From contig NZ_NRQU01000056.1 of the NCBI RefSeq assembly GCF_004119495.1, forward strand, positions 1 through 32,015: a stretch of DNA of 32,015 nucleotides. The letters run 5' to 3'. Both the position numbers and the translations under genes were made by a program. The notes beneath the pieces are model-generated. The model ran no database searches and was not told the origin of the DNA. It saw only the letters and a list, made by a program, of their open reading frames with translations. Every line of letters starts with the position of its first letter. Positions within the stretch are counted from its first letter, which is position 1. Positions 23,363-32,015 of this stretch are shown here, in pieces. This DNA is from Flavobacterium sp. YO12. GTDB taxonomy: Bacteria; Bacteroidota; Bacteroidia; Flavobacteriales; Flavobacteriaceae.

Positions 23363-24985
23363 ATGGCAACGCAAAAAAAACTTATAAAAGTTCACCCAAC
23401 CGACAATGTAGCGGTTGCTTTGGTGAATCTTACAGCGGGCGAAGTAATTGATTTCGAAGGTGAATCAATTACTATTGAGTCTGATGTAAAAATGAAACAT
23501 AAGATTGCAATGGTTCCTTTTAATGTGGGAGACAGAATCATTATGTATGGTGTTTTGGTAGGAAAAGCAAGTGCAAGAATCGAAAAAGGAGGATTGCTTT
23601 CTACTGTAAATGTGAAACACGAAAGTGATAAAGTTACTGGTAAAACAGAAACTATTGGCTGGACAGCTCCAAATATTGATAAATGGAAAGACAGAACTTG
23701 GCAGGGCTATCATAGAGAAGATGGGCAGGTTGGAACTGAAAATGTATGGTTGTTTTTTCCATTAGTATTTTGTGAAAACAGAAACATCGAAATCTTAAAA
23801 GATATTTTTGAGAAAGAATTGATGAAACCAAAAGAGAACGATTACCAGTTATTACTGCGTTCTTTGGTAAAATCAGAAACAGGCGGAGCAGGAAATGAAG
23901 CAGCTTCAAATGATGCTAACTTGTTCAATAATATCGAAGTTAAGTTTATTACGCATCAAGGCGGCTGCGGCGGAATTCGTCAGGATTCTCATAGTTTAGC
24001 TAAATTATTAGCAGGTTATGTAAACAATCCTAATGTTGCTGGTGCTACTGTTTTGAGTTTAGGATGTCAGAATCTGCAAATTCAAATTTTTAAAGACGCT
24101 TTAGATGCAATAAATCCAAATAGTAAAAAACCAGTTTTGATTTACGATCAGCAATCTATTGGAACTATTGAAACCATGTTGAGCAGCGTTGTAAAAGATA
24201 CTTTTGAAGCGATTAAAAAAGCAAATGAAATAAAGAGAGAACCAGCTCCATTATCTAAACTAAGAATTGGTTTAGAGTGCGGTGGATCTGACGGATTTTC
24301 TGGTATTTCAGCAAACCCAACATTGGGAGTGTTATCGGATCATTTAGTTGCTTTGGGAGGAACTACAATTCTTTCTGAATTTCCTGAATTATGTGGAGTA
24401 GAACAAGAATTAGTAAATCGTTGTGTAGATGATAAGGATGGAAAACGCTTCTTAGACTTAATGCAATGGTACGAAAAAACGGTTGTAGATGCAGGTTCAG
24501 GATTCGATATGAATCCGTCTCCAGGTAACATTAAAGACGGTTTGATTACAGATGCTATGAAATCGGCTGGTGCTGCTAAAAAAGGAGGAACATCGCCAAT
24601 TACAGGTGTTTTCGATTATGGAGAATATATTAACGAACCAGGCTTTACATTGCTTTGCACGCCAGGAAATGATGTTGAATGTACTACTGCAATGGTAGGT
24701 TCTGGTGCAAATATGGTATTGTTTACAACAGGTTTAGGAACACCTACAGGTAATCCAATTGCTCCAGTTGTAAAGATTTCATCAAACACGCAATTAGCAA
24801 CTAAAATGTCTGATATTATTGATATTGATACCGGTGGAATTATTACTGGTGAAAAATCAATTGACGAAATGGCTGATGAAATGTTAGAATTCATTATTGA
24901 TATTGCAAGTGGTACAATTAAAACCAAAGCAGCGATTTTAAATCAAAACGATTTTATTCCTTGGAAAAGAGGAGTTTCTTTATAA
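23363..24985 (+). CDS. uxaA: Altronate dehydratase
   Basis: A 540-residue dehydratase converting D-altronate to KDG, which then enters KdgK/Eda. The N-terminal SAF-type domain (about 8-95) is followed by the large UxaA/GarD catalytic part, with GYHREDGQVGTENVWL, HQGGCGGIRQDS, the conserved Cys in LSLGCQN and LECGGSDGFSGISANP. The closing TGLGTPTGNPIAPVVKISSN is also typical. It is somewhat longer than the roughly 495 residues of the E. coli enzyme. It is the last gene of the operon, and a perfect terminator follows. Confidence 0.96.
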   Translation: MATQKKLIKVHPTDNVAVALVNLTAGEVIDFEGESITIESDVKMKHKIAMVPFNVGDRIIMYGVLVGKASARIEKGGLLSTVNVKHESDKVTGKTETIGWTAPNIDKWKDRTWQGYHREDGQVGTENVWLFFPLVFCENRNIEILKDIFEKELMKPKENDYQLLLRSLVKSETGGAGNEAASNDANLFNNIEVKFITHQGGCGGIRQDSHSLAKLLAGYVNNPNVAGATVLSLGCQNLQIQIFKDALDAINPNSKKPVLIYDQQSIGTIETMLSSVVKDTFEAIKKANEIKREPAPLSKLRIGLECGGSDGFSGISANPTLGVLSDHLVALGGTTILSEFPELCGVEQELVNRCVDDKDGKRFLDLMQWYEKTVVDAGSGFDMNPSPGNIKDGLITDAMKSAGAAKKGGTSPITGVFDYGEYINEPGFTLLCTPGNDVECTTAMVGSGANMVLFTTGLGTPTGNPIAPVVKISSNTQLATKMSDIIDIDTGGIITGEKSIDEMADEMLEFIIDIASGTIKTKAAILNQNDFIPWKRGVSL

Positions 24986-25005
24986 GAAGAGATTTAAACA
25001 TATAT

Positions 25006-25035
25006 AAAGACGCACAGCAGTGCGTCTTTTTTTTT
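25006..25035 (+). terminator. Terminator of the uronate operon
   Basis: AAAGACGCAC (25006-25015) and GTGCGTCTTT (25020-25029) form a perfect 10-bp stem with a 4-base loop, followed by a T run to about 25035, 21 bases after the uxaA stop. Confidence 0.93.
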
Positions 25036-25157
25036 ACCATATAAGTTATATAAGTTTATTCTAGATTGTACTTACAATAAAAAAGCAGCTCTGTAAGAGC
25101 TGCTTTTTTTGTTATATTTTAAAGTAAACTTAAATTTACTTATATGACTTATATGGT
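25036..25157. repeat. Inverted ATATAAGT repeat arms around a terminator
   Basis: The 20-base arm at 25036-25055 (two ATATAAGT units) is repeated in inverted form at 25138-25157 with one mismatch. Between them sits the bidirectional terminator at 25081-25110. The arms could pair into a long stem carrying the terminator hairpin at its tip. Confidence 0.7.
25078..25110. terminator. Bidirectional terminator between uxaA and lacI
   Basis: AAAAAAGCAGCTCT and AGAGCTGCTTTTTT form a long perfect stem with a 3-base loop (GTA). A and T runs on the two sides let it work for both the plus-strand operon and the convergent lacI-type gene. Confidence 0.9.
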
Positions 25158-25170
25158 TTGAGAAAAAAAA

Positions 25171-26199
25171 CTAAAAGGTAGTTCTGGATGATGATTTACG
25201 GATGTGTAATTCTGGTGCAAGAACCACCTTTTTTTCGATTTTTATAGTATCTGTTTTGTCTACTTGTTCTAAGAAAACGCGAGCAGACATTTTTCCCATT
25301 TCCAGTGGAGATTGATCAACAGAAGTAATAGACAATTCCATGAATTTGGTAAAAGGTTCATTACTGAATCCTGCGACACAAAATTCTTTTGGAATACTGA
25401 TGTTTCTCTCTTTTAGTTCTTGTATTGCGCCTAAAGCGGCGAAATCACTTGAAGAGAATATAGCATCAGGAGGTGTTTCTAATTGTAATAATTTGTCAAC
25501 AGCTTCTTTTCCGGCATCAACACTACTTTTTACAGGAATTACATATTCTTCTCTAAATATCATTCCGTTATCAAGTAAAGCTTGCTTATAGCCTAAAAAT
25601 CTATTTTTAAATATATCTAAAGATTGATCACCAGATAAGTGAGCAATACATCTACAGCCTTCATTAATTAAGTGTTTTGTGGTCAAATAACCGCCTCTAA
25701 AGTCATTAATAGTTACAGAGCTTACTCCATCAATATGTTTGCTTCTATCAAAAAAGATTAACGGAACATTTTTTCTAAGTACATTATGAAAAGCATTGTC
25801 ATTTTCTGAAGTAACATCAGTAACAGACATGATAATGCCGTCAACCTGTGCATCTATTAAAGTATATAGATTTTCATTTTCTCTTTTTTTGCTTTCATGA
25901 GTCTGGCATATAATTACCTGATAACCATGTGGATGCAGTTCTTCTTCAATACCTCTAATAACAGAGGCGAAAAAATTACTGTCAATTCTCGGTACAATTA
26001 CTCCAATATTATTGCTTCTGCCGCTTTTTAATGCTAATGCAAGCTTGTTTTGCTTGTAATTCATTGAAGCAGCTGTTTTAATAACCAATTCCCGAGTGCT
26101 TTCTTTTATTTTAGGATTATTGTTAAGTGCTCTGGAAACAGTAGCTGCAGTGATATTTAGTTTTTCGGCAATATCATAAATGGTTACTTTTTCGCTCAT
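25171..26199 (-). CDS. LacI-family transcriptional repressor of the uronate locus
   Basis: A 342-residue regulator. The N-terminal LacI helix-turn-helix TIYDIAEKLNITAATVSRALNN (about 6-27) is followed by the hinge helix region YKQNKLALALKSGRSNNIGVIVP and a periplasmic-binding-like sensor domain (about 60-330). It is convergent to the uronate operon and divergent from the GH28/SusCD operon. LacI-type operators occur at both promoters and a weaker copy precedes this gene, so autoregulation and control of both operons are likely. The inducer is probably a pathway intermediate such as galacturonate or KDG; this is inferred. Confidence 0.95.
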   Translation of the reverse strand: MSEKVTIYDIAEKLNITAATVSRALNNNPKIKESTRELVIKTAASMNYKQNKLALALKSGRSNNIGVIVPRIDSNFFASVIRGIEEELHPHGYQVIICQTHESKKRENENLYTLIDAQVDGIIMSVTDVTSENDNAFHNVLRKNVPLIFFDRSKHIDGVSSVTINDFRGGYLTTKHLINEGCRCIAHLSGDQSLDIFKNRFLGYKQALLDNGMIFREEYVIPVKSSVDAGKEAVDKLLQLETPPDAIFSSSDFAALGAIQELKERNISIPKEFCVAGFSNEPFTKFMELSITSVDQSPLEMGKMSARVFLEQVDKTDTIKIEKKVVLAPELHIRKSSSRTTF

Positions 26200-26265
26200 T
26201 AAAAAGAGATTTTACAAATTAATTTATAGACAAAAATACATTTTTTTATATAATGTGATATTTAA

Positions 26266-26279
26266 TGTTATCGATTACC
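26266..26279. promoter_or_regulatory. LacI-type operator, weak site upstream of lacI
   Basis: TGTTATCGATTACC matches the consensus TGTAATCGATTACA at 12 of 14 positions and keeps the ATCGAT core. It lies 67 bases before the repressor start codon, suggesting autoregulation. Confidence 0.55.
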
Positions 26280-26397
26280 ATAATTCATTACTCAAACGAT
26301 TTCTGTTTTACAATGATAATAAATTATAATATTTTTTGCATTAAATGTAATAATAATTATTAATAAAAATTAAATGTATAAATTATTTCTAAATAAA

Positions 26398-26429
26398 TTT
26401 GGTCGGTTGGAACATATTTTTTAATTTCG
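26398..26429 (+). promoter_or_regulatory. Promoter of the GH28/SusC/SusD operon
   Basis: TTTG (26398-26401), a 20-base spacer and TAATTTCG (26422-26429, one mismatch to TAnnTTTG) give a Bacteroidota promoter that ends on the base before the operator, as in the two other sites. Confidence 0.65.
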
Positions 26430-26443
26430 TGTAATCGATTACA
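26430..26443. promoter_or_regulatory. LacI-type operator, site 3 (perfect palindrome)
   Basis: TGTAATCGATTACA is fully symmetrical and extends the pattern seen at 13791 and 16815. It would cover the transcription start of the GH28 operon. Confidence 0.8.
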
Positions 26444-26487
26444 TAATTGTTGATGTTTTCGCCTGTTAAACTATAATTTCCATTTAC

Positions 26488-27918
26488 ATGATTGCAAATA
26501 AGAGTATAACGTATAAAGTGGTTGTTTTTTACAGCTTAATGATCATGATGATTATATCATGTTCAAAGAAAGTTACTGCTGTAACAGAGGCGGATCCTTG
26601 GAAAAGAATGGAATCGATAGTAAAAAGTATTCCAGAAACTCATTTTTCAGGCAAAACATATAATGTAAATGATTTTGGAGCAGTAGCTGATGGAAAAACT
26701 TCAAACACTTTAGTTTTTGAAAAAGCAATTAAAGCTTGTGCATCAAATGGAGGAGGAAAAGTTTTGGTTCCGAATGGGAAATACCTTACAGGCCCAATTC
26801 ATTTAGAAAGTAATGTAAATCTGCATTTAGAAGATAATGCTGAGATCCTTTTTAGTTTGAATCCAAAAGAATATCCAATTGTTCATACTTCTTGGGAAGG
26901 AACAGAAGTAATGAATTACTCACCGCTTATTTACGCTAAGGGTAAAACGAATGTTGCTGTAACTGGAAAAGGAACTTTAAACGGACAGGCGGACAGTACA
27001 AATTGGTGGATTTGGTCTGGCGGAAAAAACTACGGATGGAAAAAAGGTATTCCGTCTCAAAACGATCCAAACAACCGTGAAGTTTTGGTTGACATGGCAG
27101 AAAAAGGAGTTCCGGTAGCGGAAAGAGTTTTTGGAGAAGGAAGATACTTGAGACCAAATTTTATTGAGTTTTTTGAATGTAACACCGTTTTAGTAAAGGA
27201 TGTAACCATAATAAATGCTCCTTTTTGGATTTTGCATCCTATCAAAACAAACAATATGATTATTGATGGTGTAACGGTAAACAGTCACGGACCAAATAAC
27301 GATGGCTGCGATCCTGAGTATTCTCAAAATGTAATAATTAGAAATTGTACTTTCAATACTGGTGATGACTGCATTGCTATTAAAGCAGGTCGTGATGGTG
27401 ACGGAAGAAGAGTTGGATTACCAAGTAAAAATATCATTGTGCAAAACTGTAAAATGATCGACGGGCACGGAGGCGTTGTTATTGGAAGTGAAATATCGGC
27501 CGGAGTGAACAATGTTTTTGTAGAAAACTGCAATATGGACAGTCCAAATTTGGATCGTGCCATTCGAATCAAAACCAATTCAAAAAGAGGCGGTGTAATC
27601 GAAGATGTTTATGTTAGGAACCTTGAAGTAGGAACTGTGAAAGAATGTGTATTGAAGTTAAACATGTTTTATAATGTTTACGGATCACAAACAGGAAATT
27701 TTATACCAACAATAAGGAACATAAGTCTTGAGAATGTAAATGTAAAAAATGGTGGAAAATACAGCGTTTGGGCAGAAGGTTACAAAGAGTCTCCAGTAGA
27801 AAATGTAACACTTAAGAACGTAAAAATTCAAAAAGTAGATTCGATCTATAAATTAAAAAATGTTAAGAATATAAAATTTATTAATACCTATATCAATGAA
27901 AGAAAAGTAAATAATTAA
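26488..27918 (+). CDS. GH28 polygalacturonase lipoprotein
   Basis: A 476-residue pectin hydrolase that cleaves alpha-1,4-galacturonan. A lipoprotein signal (about 1-25, lipobox MIISC) is followed by CSKKVT, which lacks the acidic surface-export motif, so it is probably periplasmic. The GH28 parallel beta-helix begins at YNVNDFGAVADGKTSNT. The active-site motifs are complete: NNDGCD (D272), GDDCIA (D293/D294), DGHGGVVIGSE (H327) and RAIRIK (R360/K362). Long inserts near 165-230 suggest an exo-acting or oligomer-specific enzyme. It heads the operon with susC 44 bases downstream. The exo preference is inference. Confidence 0.95.
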   Translation: MIANKSITYKVVVFYSLMIMMIISCSKKVTAVTEADPWKRMESIVKSIPETHFSGKTYNVNDFGAVADGKTSNTLVFEKAIKACASNGGGKVLVPNGKYLTGPIHLESNVNLHLEDNAEILFSLNPKEYPIVHTSWEGTEVMNYSPLIYAKGKTNVAVTGKGTLNGQADSTNWWIWSGGKNYGWKKGIPSQNDPNNREVLVDMAEKGVPVAERVFGEGRYLRPNFIEFFECNTVLVKDVTIINAPFWILHPIKTNNMIIDGVTVNSHGPNNDGCDPEYSQNVIIRNCTFNTGDDCIAIKAGRDGDGRRVGLPSKNIIVQNCKMIDGHGGVVIGSEISAGVNNVFVENCNMDSPNLDRAIRIKTNSKRGGVIEDVYVRNLEVGTVKECVLKLNMFYNVYGSQTGNFIPTIRNISLENVNVKNGGKYSVWAEGYKESPVENVTLKNVKIQKVDSIYKLKNVKNIKFINTYINERKVNN

Positions 27919-27962
27919 AGACGAGTAACTATCAATTAACCAAAAAACCACTAAACAAAATT

Positions 27963-30900
27963 ATGAACATTAAACAATCATTAAAGAAAAAAATAAAATA
28001 CAATATTGTATTTTTATTTTTCCTAAATTTCCTGTTGAGCTTTTCAGCAAAAGCACAATCTACCACAATAGAAGGGAAAATTACAGATGCATCGGGATTG
28101 TCACTGCCGGGGGTAAACATTAACGAGAAAGGAACCAAAAATGGAACTTCGACAGATTTTGAAGGAAGTTTCAAGATAAATGTAACAAGTAATAAAGCAG
28201 TTTTAATAATAAGCTATCTGGGTTTTCAAACTCAGGAAGTAAGTGTTGCTGGAAAAAGCAAAGTAAATGTTAGTCTTGTAGAGCAGTCAAATTCATTAAA
28301 TGAAGTTGTAGTAGTAGGATACGGTTCTGTTAAGAAAACAGATCTTACCGGTTCAGTAAGTACAATTAATGCGGCTACAATTACAGAAAGAAACACGATC
28401 AGTCCGCTTGAAGCAATTCAGGGAAGTACTCCCGGAGTTCAAATTTCATCTAGTACAGGTCGTGCAGGCGATGGATTTAAAGTTGTAATTAGAGGAAATA
28501 ACTCTCTAATCGCAGATTCTAGTAATCCAAGTATGGTTGGTTCTTCTCCACTATATGTAGTTGACGGAGTTCCTATGGACGGAATTGATTTCTTAAATCC
28601 ACAGGATATTGCGAGAATGGATGTTTTAAAAGATGCATCTTCTGCAGCTATTTATGGTTCTAGAGGATCTAATGGAGTTATTATTGTTACGACAAAAAGT
28701 GGTACAAGTGCAAAAGCAGGTATCAGCGTAACATTTGATACTTCTTATGGAAATAAAACAGCAGCTAGACTTCCAAAAATGATGACGGGAGAAGAATGGT
28801 GGAAATTTCACCAAGTTGCTTACATGAGTGCTACTCCTGCAACGCAGACTCCAGCTCAATTAGCTGCATTAGCAGGAAATCAAAGTCCATTATTAGTTTC
28901 TCGTGCCAATAGCGGTTATAATTATGACTGGTATGATGCAGTACTTAAAACTGGAATGACTGAGAATAATTACTTAAATATTTCGGGTCGTTCAGATTCT
29001 GGTTTGAGTTACAACTTAGGATTTGGTATTCAAAGTGACAGAGGTCTTATCGATAATGATTCAACAGATAAATACTCTTTTAAATTAGGATTAAATCATA
29101 AAATTAATGACAAGTTTTCTACAGGAGTAAATGTTACAATTGCTAGATTAGACAATCAATTAGGAAGTGATTTAGCTATGCAGGATGCTTTTAGACTAAG
29201 TCCTTTAATGTCTCCTTGGGCTGTTGATGCAGCTGGAAATGAAAAAGTAGGAACTTTATTTTTCTTACCTGGTAAATTAACTTATCCTGATGGTTCTTGG
29301 GCAATTAATAAAACGTCTACAGTAAACCCATTAATGGAAATTGCTAATTCTTCTCAAACAGAGAAAACATGGCAGACAGTTGGTAATGCTTATTTTCAAT
29401 ACCAGCCTCTAAAATGGCTTTCGTTCAAAACTACATTTGCAGCAGGTATAATGGATACACAAGGCTCAAAGGCTTATACTGCACAAACAAATGCAGGGGT
29501 AACATTAAACGGAAAAAACTCTGCAACTCTTGAAAACTCAAATAACTTCAATTATACTTGGGACAATCAAATTGATTTAAAACATACATTTAACGATGTA
29601 CATGATTTTAGTTTGTTGTTATTACAAAGTTTGTACTCAAATGTTGATGAGTTTTCTTCTTTGTATTCTAACAATCAGCCTTTTGATGTAGGAACAGATA
29701 ATATGGGTTCTGGAGTACAAACTAGTTATGTAGTAAAATCATCTTATGCAAAGAACACCTTAAATTCTTATGCAGTTCGTTTAAACTATGCTTATAAAGA
29801 CAAATATTTAATTACAGCTTCTACAAGATGGGATGGTTCTTCTGTTTTATCTGAAGGTAATAAATGGCAAAGTTTCCCTTCTGTAGCATTAGGATGGAAA
29901 ATCAGCAAAGAATCTTTCTTAGAAAACAGTTCAGTAGTTTCTGATTTAAAATTACGTGCAAGTTTAGGTTATACAGGAAATGATAACGTTGCACCATATA
30001 CTTCTCAAGCATTACTAAATCAGCAGACATTTTATGCTGCAGGAGCAAATGTTGTTTCTGGATGGCAGTCAGAAAATTTAGCCAACCCAAATTTAACTTG
30101 GGAAAAAACAAGAGAATACAATTTAGGAGTTGATTTTGGATTCTTAAAAAACCGTATTAGCGGTAGTGTTGACGTTTATGACAGATTATCAGATGATTTA
30201 ATTTACAAGCAGCAATTACCAGCAGAAACAGGTTGGAAAAATACATTTGCCAATGTTGGATCTGTAAGTAACAAAGGTATTGAGGTTTTATTGACAACAA
30301 AAAACATTAAATCTAAAAATGTAAATTGGGAAACAACTTTTACATTTACTAAAAACGTAAACAAATTAGAGTCAATTTACAATCAAGACAAAGTAAGTGA
30401 TATTGGTAATAAACTGATCCTTGGTGCACCTTTGAATCCTAACTACAATTATGTTTATGATGGAGTTTGGCAAGAAAGTGAAGCAGCTAAGGCAGCGACT
30501 TACGGAATGGCTCCTGGACAAGCGAGACCAAAAGACTTAAATGGGGATGGAAAATTTAATCAAGACGATAGAACTGTAATTGGTAATCCAAACCCAGAAT
30601 GGCAGGGAAGTTTTTATTCAAAATTAACTGTTGGACAGTTTGATTTCAATTTCTCAGTTTTAACTAGTCAAGGACAAACTGTTTTGAGTACTTTCCACCA
30701 AAATTTTGCTGATGTAAGCGATAGAGGACGTCAGAAAATTGCAATGGATTACTTTATTCCAACTAACGGAACAGGAATCGCAGCTAATGCTAACAATGAA
30801 AATCCAAGACCAGGACCAGTTGCAACAGGAGCTGGAGCTTATTGGACTTCTTTATTTGGATATTATAGAGATGCTTCTTACGTAAAAATTAAAAATATAT

Positions 30901-31094
30901 CTTTAGGTTATACACTAGATTCTGAATTGTTGAAAAAATTAAAAATCAGTAATCTAAGAGTTTATGTAAATGTTTTAGACCCATTTGTATTTACAAAATT
31001 TGACGGGTACGATCCAGAGTGGGCAGGTTCGCCATTTGGAGTAAATCGTCCAGCATCTGTTACTACACAATTGGGATTAAGTGTTAAATTTTAA
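27963..31094 (+). CDS. SusC/RagA-type TonB-dependent receptor
   Basis: A 1043-residue outer-membrane transporter, the importer for pectin-derived oligosaccharides. In order: Sec signal (about 1-31), carboxypeptidase-regulatory-like domain (IEGKITDASGLSLPGVNI to about 110), the NEVVVVGYGSVKKTDLTGSVS segment typical of SusC proteins, plug domain (about 120-230, with IRGNNSL and DASSAAIYGSRGSNGVIIVTTK), then the 22-strand barrel ending LGLSVKF. A calcium-like DLNGDGKFNQDD loop near residue 860 is usual for the family. The SusD partner follows after 12 bases. Confidence 0.97.
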   Translation: MNIKQSLKKKIKYNIVFLFFLNFLLSFSAKAQSTTIEGKITDASGLSLPGVNINEKGTKNGTSTDFEGSFKINVTSNKAVLIISYLGFQTQEVSVAGKSKVNVSLVEQSNSLNEVVVVGYGSVKKTDLTGSVSTINAATITERNTISPLEAIQGSTPGVQISSSTGRAGDGFKVVIRGNNSLIADSSNPSMVGSSPLYVVDGVPMDGIDFLNPQDIARMDVLKDASSAAIYGSRGSNGVIIVTTKSGTSAKAGISVTFDTSYGNKTAARLPKMMTGEEWWKFHQVAYMSATPATQTPAQLAALAGNQSPLLVSRANSGYNYDWYDAVLKTGMTENNYLNISGRSDSGLSYNLGFGIQSDRGLIDNDSTDKYSFKLGLNHKINDKFSTGVNVTIARLDNQLGSDLAMQDAFRLSPLMSPWAVDAAGNEKVGTLFFLPGKLTYPDGSWAINKTSTVNPLMEIANSSQTEKTWQTVGNAYFQYQPLKWLSFKTTFAAGIMDTQGSKAYTAQTNAGVTLNGKNSATLENSNNFNYTWDNQIDLKHTFNDVHDFSLLLLQSLYSNVDEFSSLYSNNQPFDVGTDNMGSGVQTSYVVKSSYAKNTLNSYAVRLNYAYKDKYLITASTRWDGSSVLSEGNKWQSFPSVALGWKISKESFLENSSVVSDLKLRASLGYTGNDNVAPYTSQALLNQQTFYAAGANVVSGWQSENLANPNLTWEKTREYNLGVDFGFLKNRISGSVDVYDRLSDDLIYKQQLPAETGWKNTFANVGSVSNKGIEVLLTTKNIKSKNVNWETTFTFTKNVNKLESIYNQDKVSDIGNKLILGAPLNPNYNYVYDGVWQESEAAKAATYGMAPGQARPKDLNGDGKFNQDDRTVIGNPNPEWQGSFYSKLTVGQFDFNFSVLTSQGQTVLSTFHQNFADVSDRGRQKIAMDYFIPTNGTGIAANANNENPRPGPVATGAGAYWTSLFGYYRDASYVKIKNISLGYTLDSELLKKLKISNLRVYVNVLDPFVFTKFDGYDPEWAGSPFGVNRPASVTTQLGLSVKF

Positions 31095-31106
31095 TAAAGA
31101 TATCAA

Positions 31107-32015
31107 ATGAAAAAAATAATAATAATGTTAGGAATAATCGCTGTATCTGTAAGTTCATGCAGTGATTATATTGAAGAAGAAAGCCGTTCTTATGTACCGG
31201 CAGATGCAACCTATAAAACCGCATCAGGATTTCAATTATTGGTAAACACAAATTACGCTTGGTTAAAAGGCATATATGGCGGAAATCCTTGGCTTTTTGA
31301 GGCAGGAACAGATATGTATGCAGAAGGAAGAGGACCAGAACCTGCAGGTTTAAGTCAGTATACACTTTTAATACCTTCATCAGATAATGTGGCAGATTTA
31401 TACAATCCTTGTTATCAGTTGATTCAGGCGGTAAATAAAACGATTCATTTTTCGACTATAACAGAGCAGACTTCAATTTTAAATGCTCAGGTAGGTGAAG
31501 CAAGATTTTTAAGAGCACAAGCTTACTTTTTGTTGGTGCAGACTTACGGAGGTGTTCCAGTTGTAAACGATTATATTTCAACACCAATTTTATCTTTTAC
31601 TAGAAATTCGGCTGAAGAAGTATATACACAGATTATCGGAGATTTAGATTTCGCATTGGCAAATGTTGGAACAGCAGCTTATAGCTCAGCAGGAAAAGTA
31701 AACAAAAGAGCCGTAAATGATTTATTGGCAAAAGTGTACTTAACAAGAGGATACGAAACATTTGGTAAGGCAGATGATTTTACTAAGGCTGCATCTTATG
31801 CTGATGCTGCGATTGCAGGACAAACTTTGGCAATTGCTTTTGATCAATTATTTAAACCTGGAAACGATTTAAATGCTGAAACGATTTTTTCTGTACAATA
31901 TGATAAAGCATCAACAAGTACAGACCCAACAAAATTGGGGAATAATCAGTTTTACTATTTTAGTTCTTACTTAGGTGGAGCAGAAACTGGAGCACCGTTA
32001 AGAAGCTACAATTTA
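31107..32015 (+). CDS. SusD/RagB-type surface glycan-binding lipoprotein (truncated)
   Basis: The first 303 codons of a SusD-like protein, cut by the window end. A lipoprotein signal with lipobox VSSC (Cys18) is followed by SDYIEEE, an acidic stretch like the surface-export signal described for Flavobacterium, so it should sit on the cell surface over SusC. SusD helices are visible: YNPCYQLIQAVNKTI, VGEARFLRAQAYFLLVQTYGGVPVV and VNKRAVNDLLAKVYLTRG. The 12-base gap to susC confirms the pair. It presumably binds galacturonan chains. Confidence 0.95.
   Translation, partial: MKKIIIMLGIIAVSVSSCSDYIEEESRSYVPADATYKTASGFQLLVNTNYAWLKGIYGGNPWLFEAGTDMYAEGRGPEPAGLSQYTLLIPSSDNVADLYNPCYQLIQAVNKTIHFSTITEQTSILNAQVGEARFLRAQAYFLLVQTYGGVPVVNDYISTPILSFTRNSAEEVYTQIIGDLDFALANVGTAAYSSAGKVNKRAVNDLLAKVYLTRGYETFGKADDFTKAASYADAAIAGQTLAIAFDQLFKPGNDLNAETIFSVQYDKASTSTDPTKLGNNQFYYFSSYLGGAETGAPLRSYNL

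Larger units (their letters stand above)
26200..26487. promoter_or_regulatory. Divergent control region, lacI / GH28
   Basis: This 288-base AT-rich region separates the repressor gene from the GH28 gene. It holds a minus-strand TATTTTTG (26231-26238), a plausible -7 element for lacI, the weak operator at 26266 and the GH28 promoter with the perfect operator at 26430. Confidence 0.6.

Noticed and set aside
27963..31094. EF-hand-like DLNGDGKFNQDD loop in the SusC receptor
   Set aside because: This loop is usual in SusC-family proteins, so it is not noteworthy, unlike the loop in the RND pump.
1..32015. Search for CRISPR arrays, tRNA genes, integrases and transposases
   Set aside because: No regularly spaced repeats, cloverleaf-like sequences or recognisable recombinase proteins were seen by eye; a computed scan was not possible.

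Overview
The window looks like the chromosome of a Flavobacterium-type Bacteroidota. It is AT-rich, start codons sit in A-rich leaders without convincing Shine-Dalgarno sequences, several promoters match the Bacteroidota pattern (TTTG, about 19 bases, TAnnTTTG), and it carries SusC/SusD-type receptors, LytS/LytTR regulators and short dispersed intergenic repeats of a kind I recall from Flavobacterium. No tRNA, rRNA, CRISPR array, insertion sequence or integrase was seen.

Left part (1-12.1 kb), mixed housekeeping and accessory genes. At the very edge is the N-terminal 151 residues of a reverse transcriptase that does not look like a group II intron maturase and may belong to a defence reverse transcriptase family; the rest lies outside the window. 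Next is a minus-strand tripartite RND efflux operon (TolC-like channel, RND pump, lipoprotein adaptor). A divergent LytS-type histidine kinase and LytTR response regulator face it across a 25-bp near-perfect palindrome, and a small secreted PepSY-like protein follows. Then come an SDR oxidoreductase with an AraC-type regulator, a 2H (LigT-like) phosphoesterase and a degenerate receiver-like protein.

Middle and right part (12.5-32 kb), a pectin/galacturonate utilisation locus. A secreted esterase points left. A plus-strand block then encodes two tandem ExuT-like MFS transporters, KduI, KduD, UxaC, KdgK, Eda (KDPG aldolase), UxaB and UxaA. This covers both routes to 2-keto-3-deoxygluconate: unsaturated uronates through KduI/KduD, and galacturonate through UxaC/UxaB/UxaA. 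KdgK and Eda then give pyruvate and glyceraldehyde-3-phosphate. A convergent LacI-family repressor follows. Beyond it, and running out of the window, is a pectin utilisation operon: GH28 polygalacturonase lipoprotein, SusC-like receptor and a truncated SusD-like lipoprotein.

The locus is tied together by a 14-bp operator, TGTAATCGATTACA or TGCAATCGATTACA. It lies directly after the -7 element in front of the first transporter, kduI and the GH28 gene, and a weaker copy lies upstream of lacI. This predicts one LacI-type repressor, probably relieved by a uronate intermediate, controlling uptake, depolymerisation and catabolism. Other non-coding structure includes a predicted plus-strand small transcript near 12.3-12.57 kb, a pair of hairpins in the only large gap of the catabolic operon (21.66-21.88 kb), a tandem repeat that has grown into the 3' end of the RND pump gene, and inverted repeat arms flanking a terminator between uxaA and lacI.
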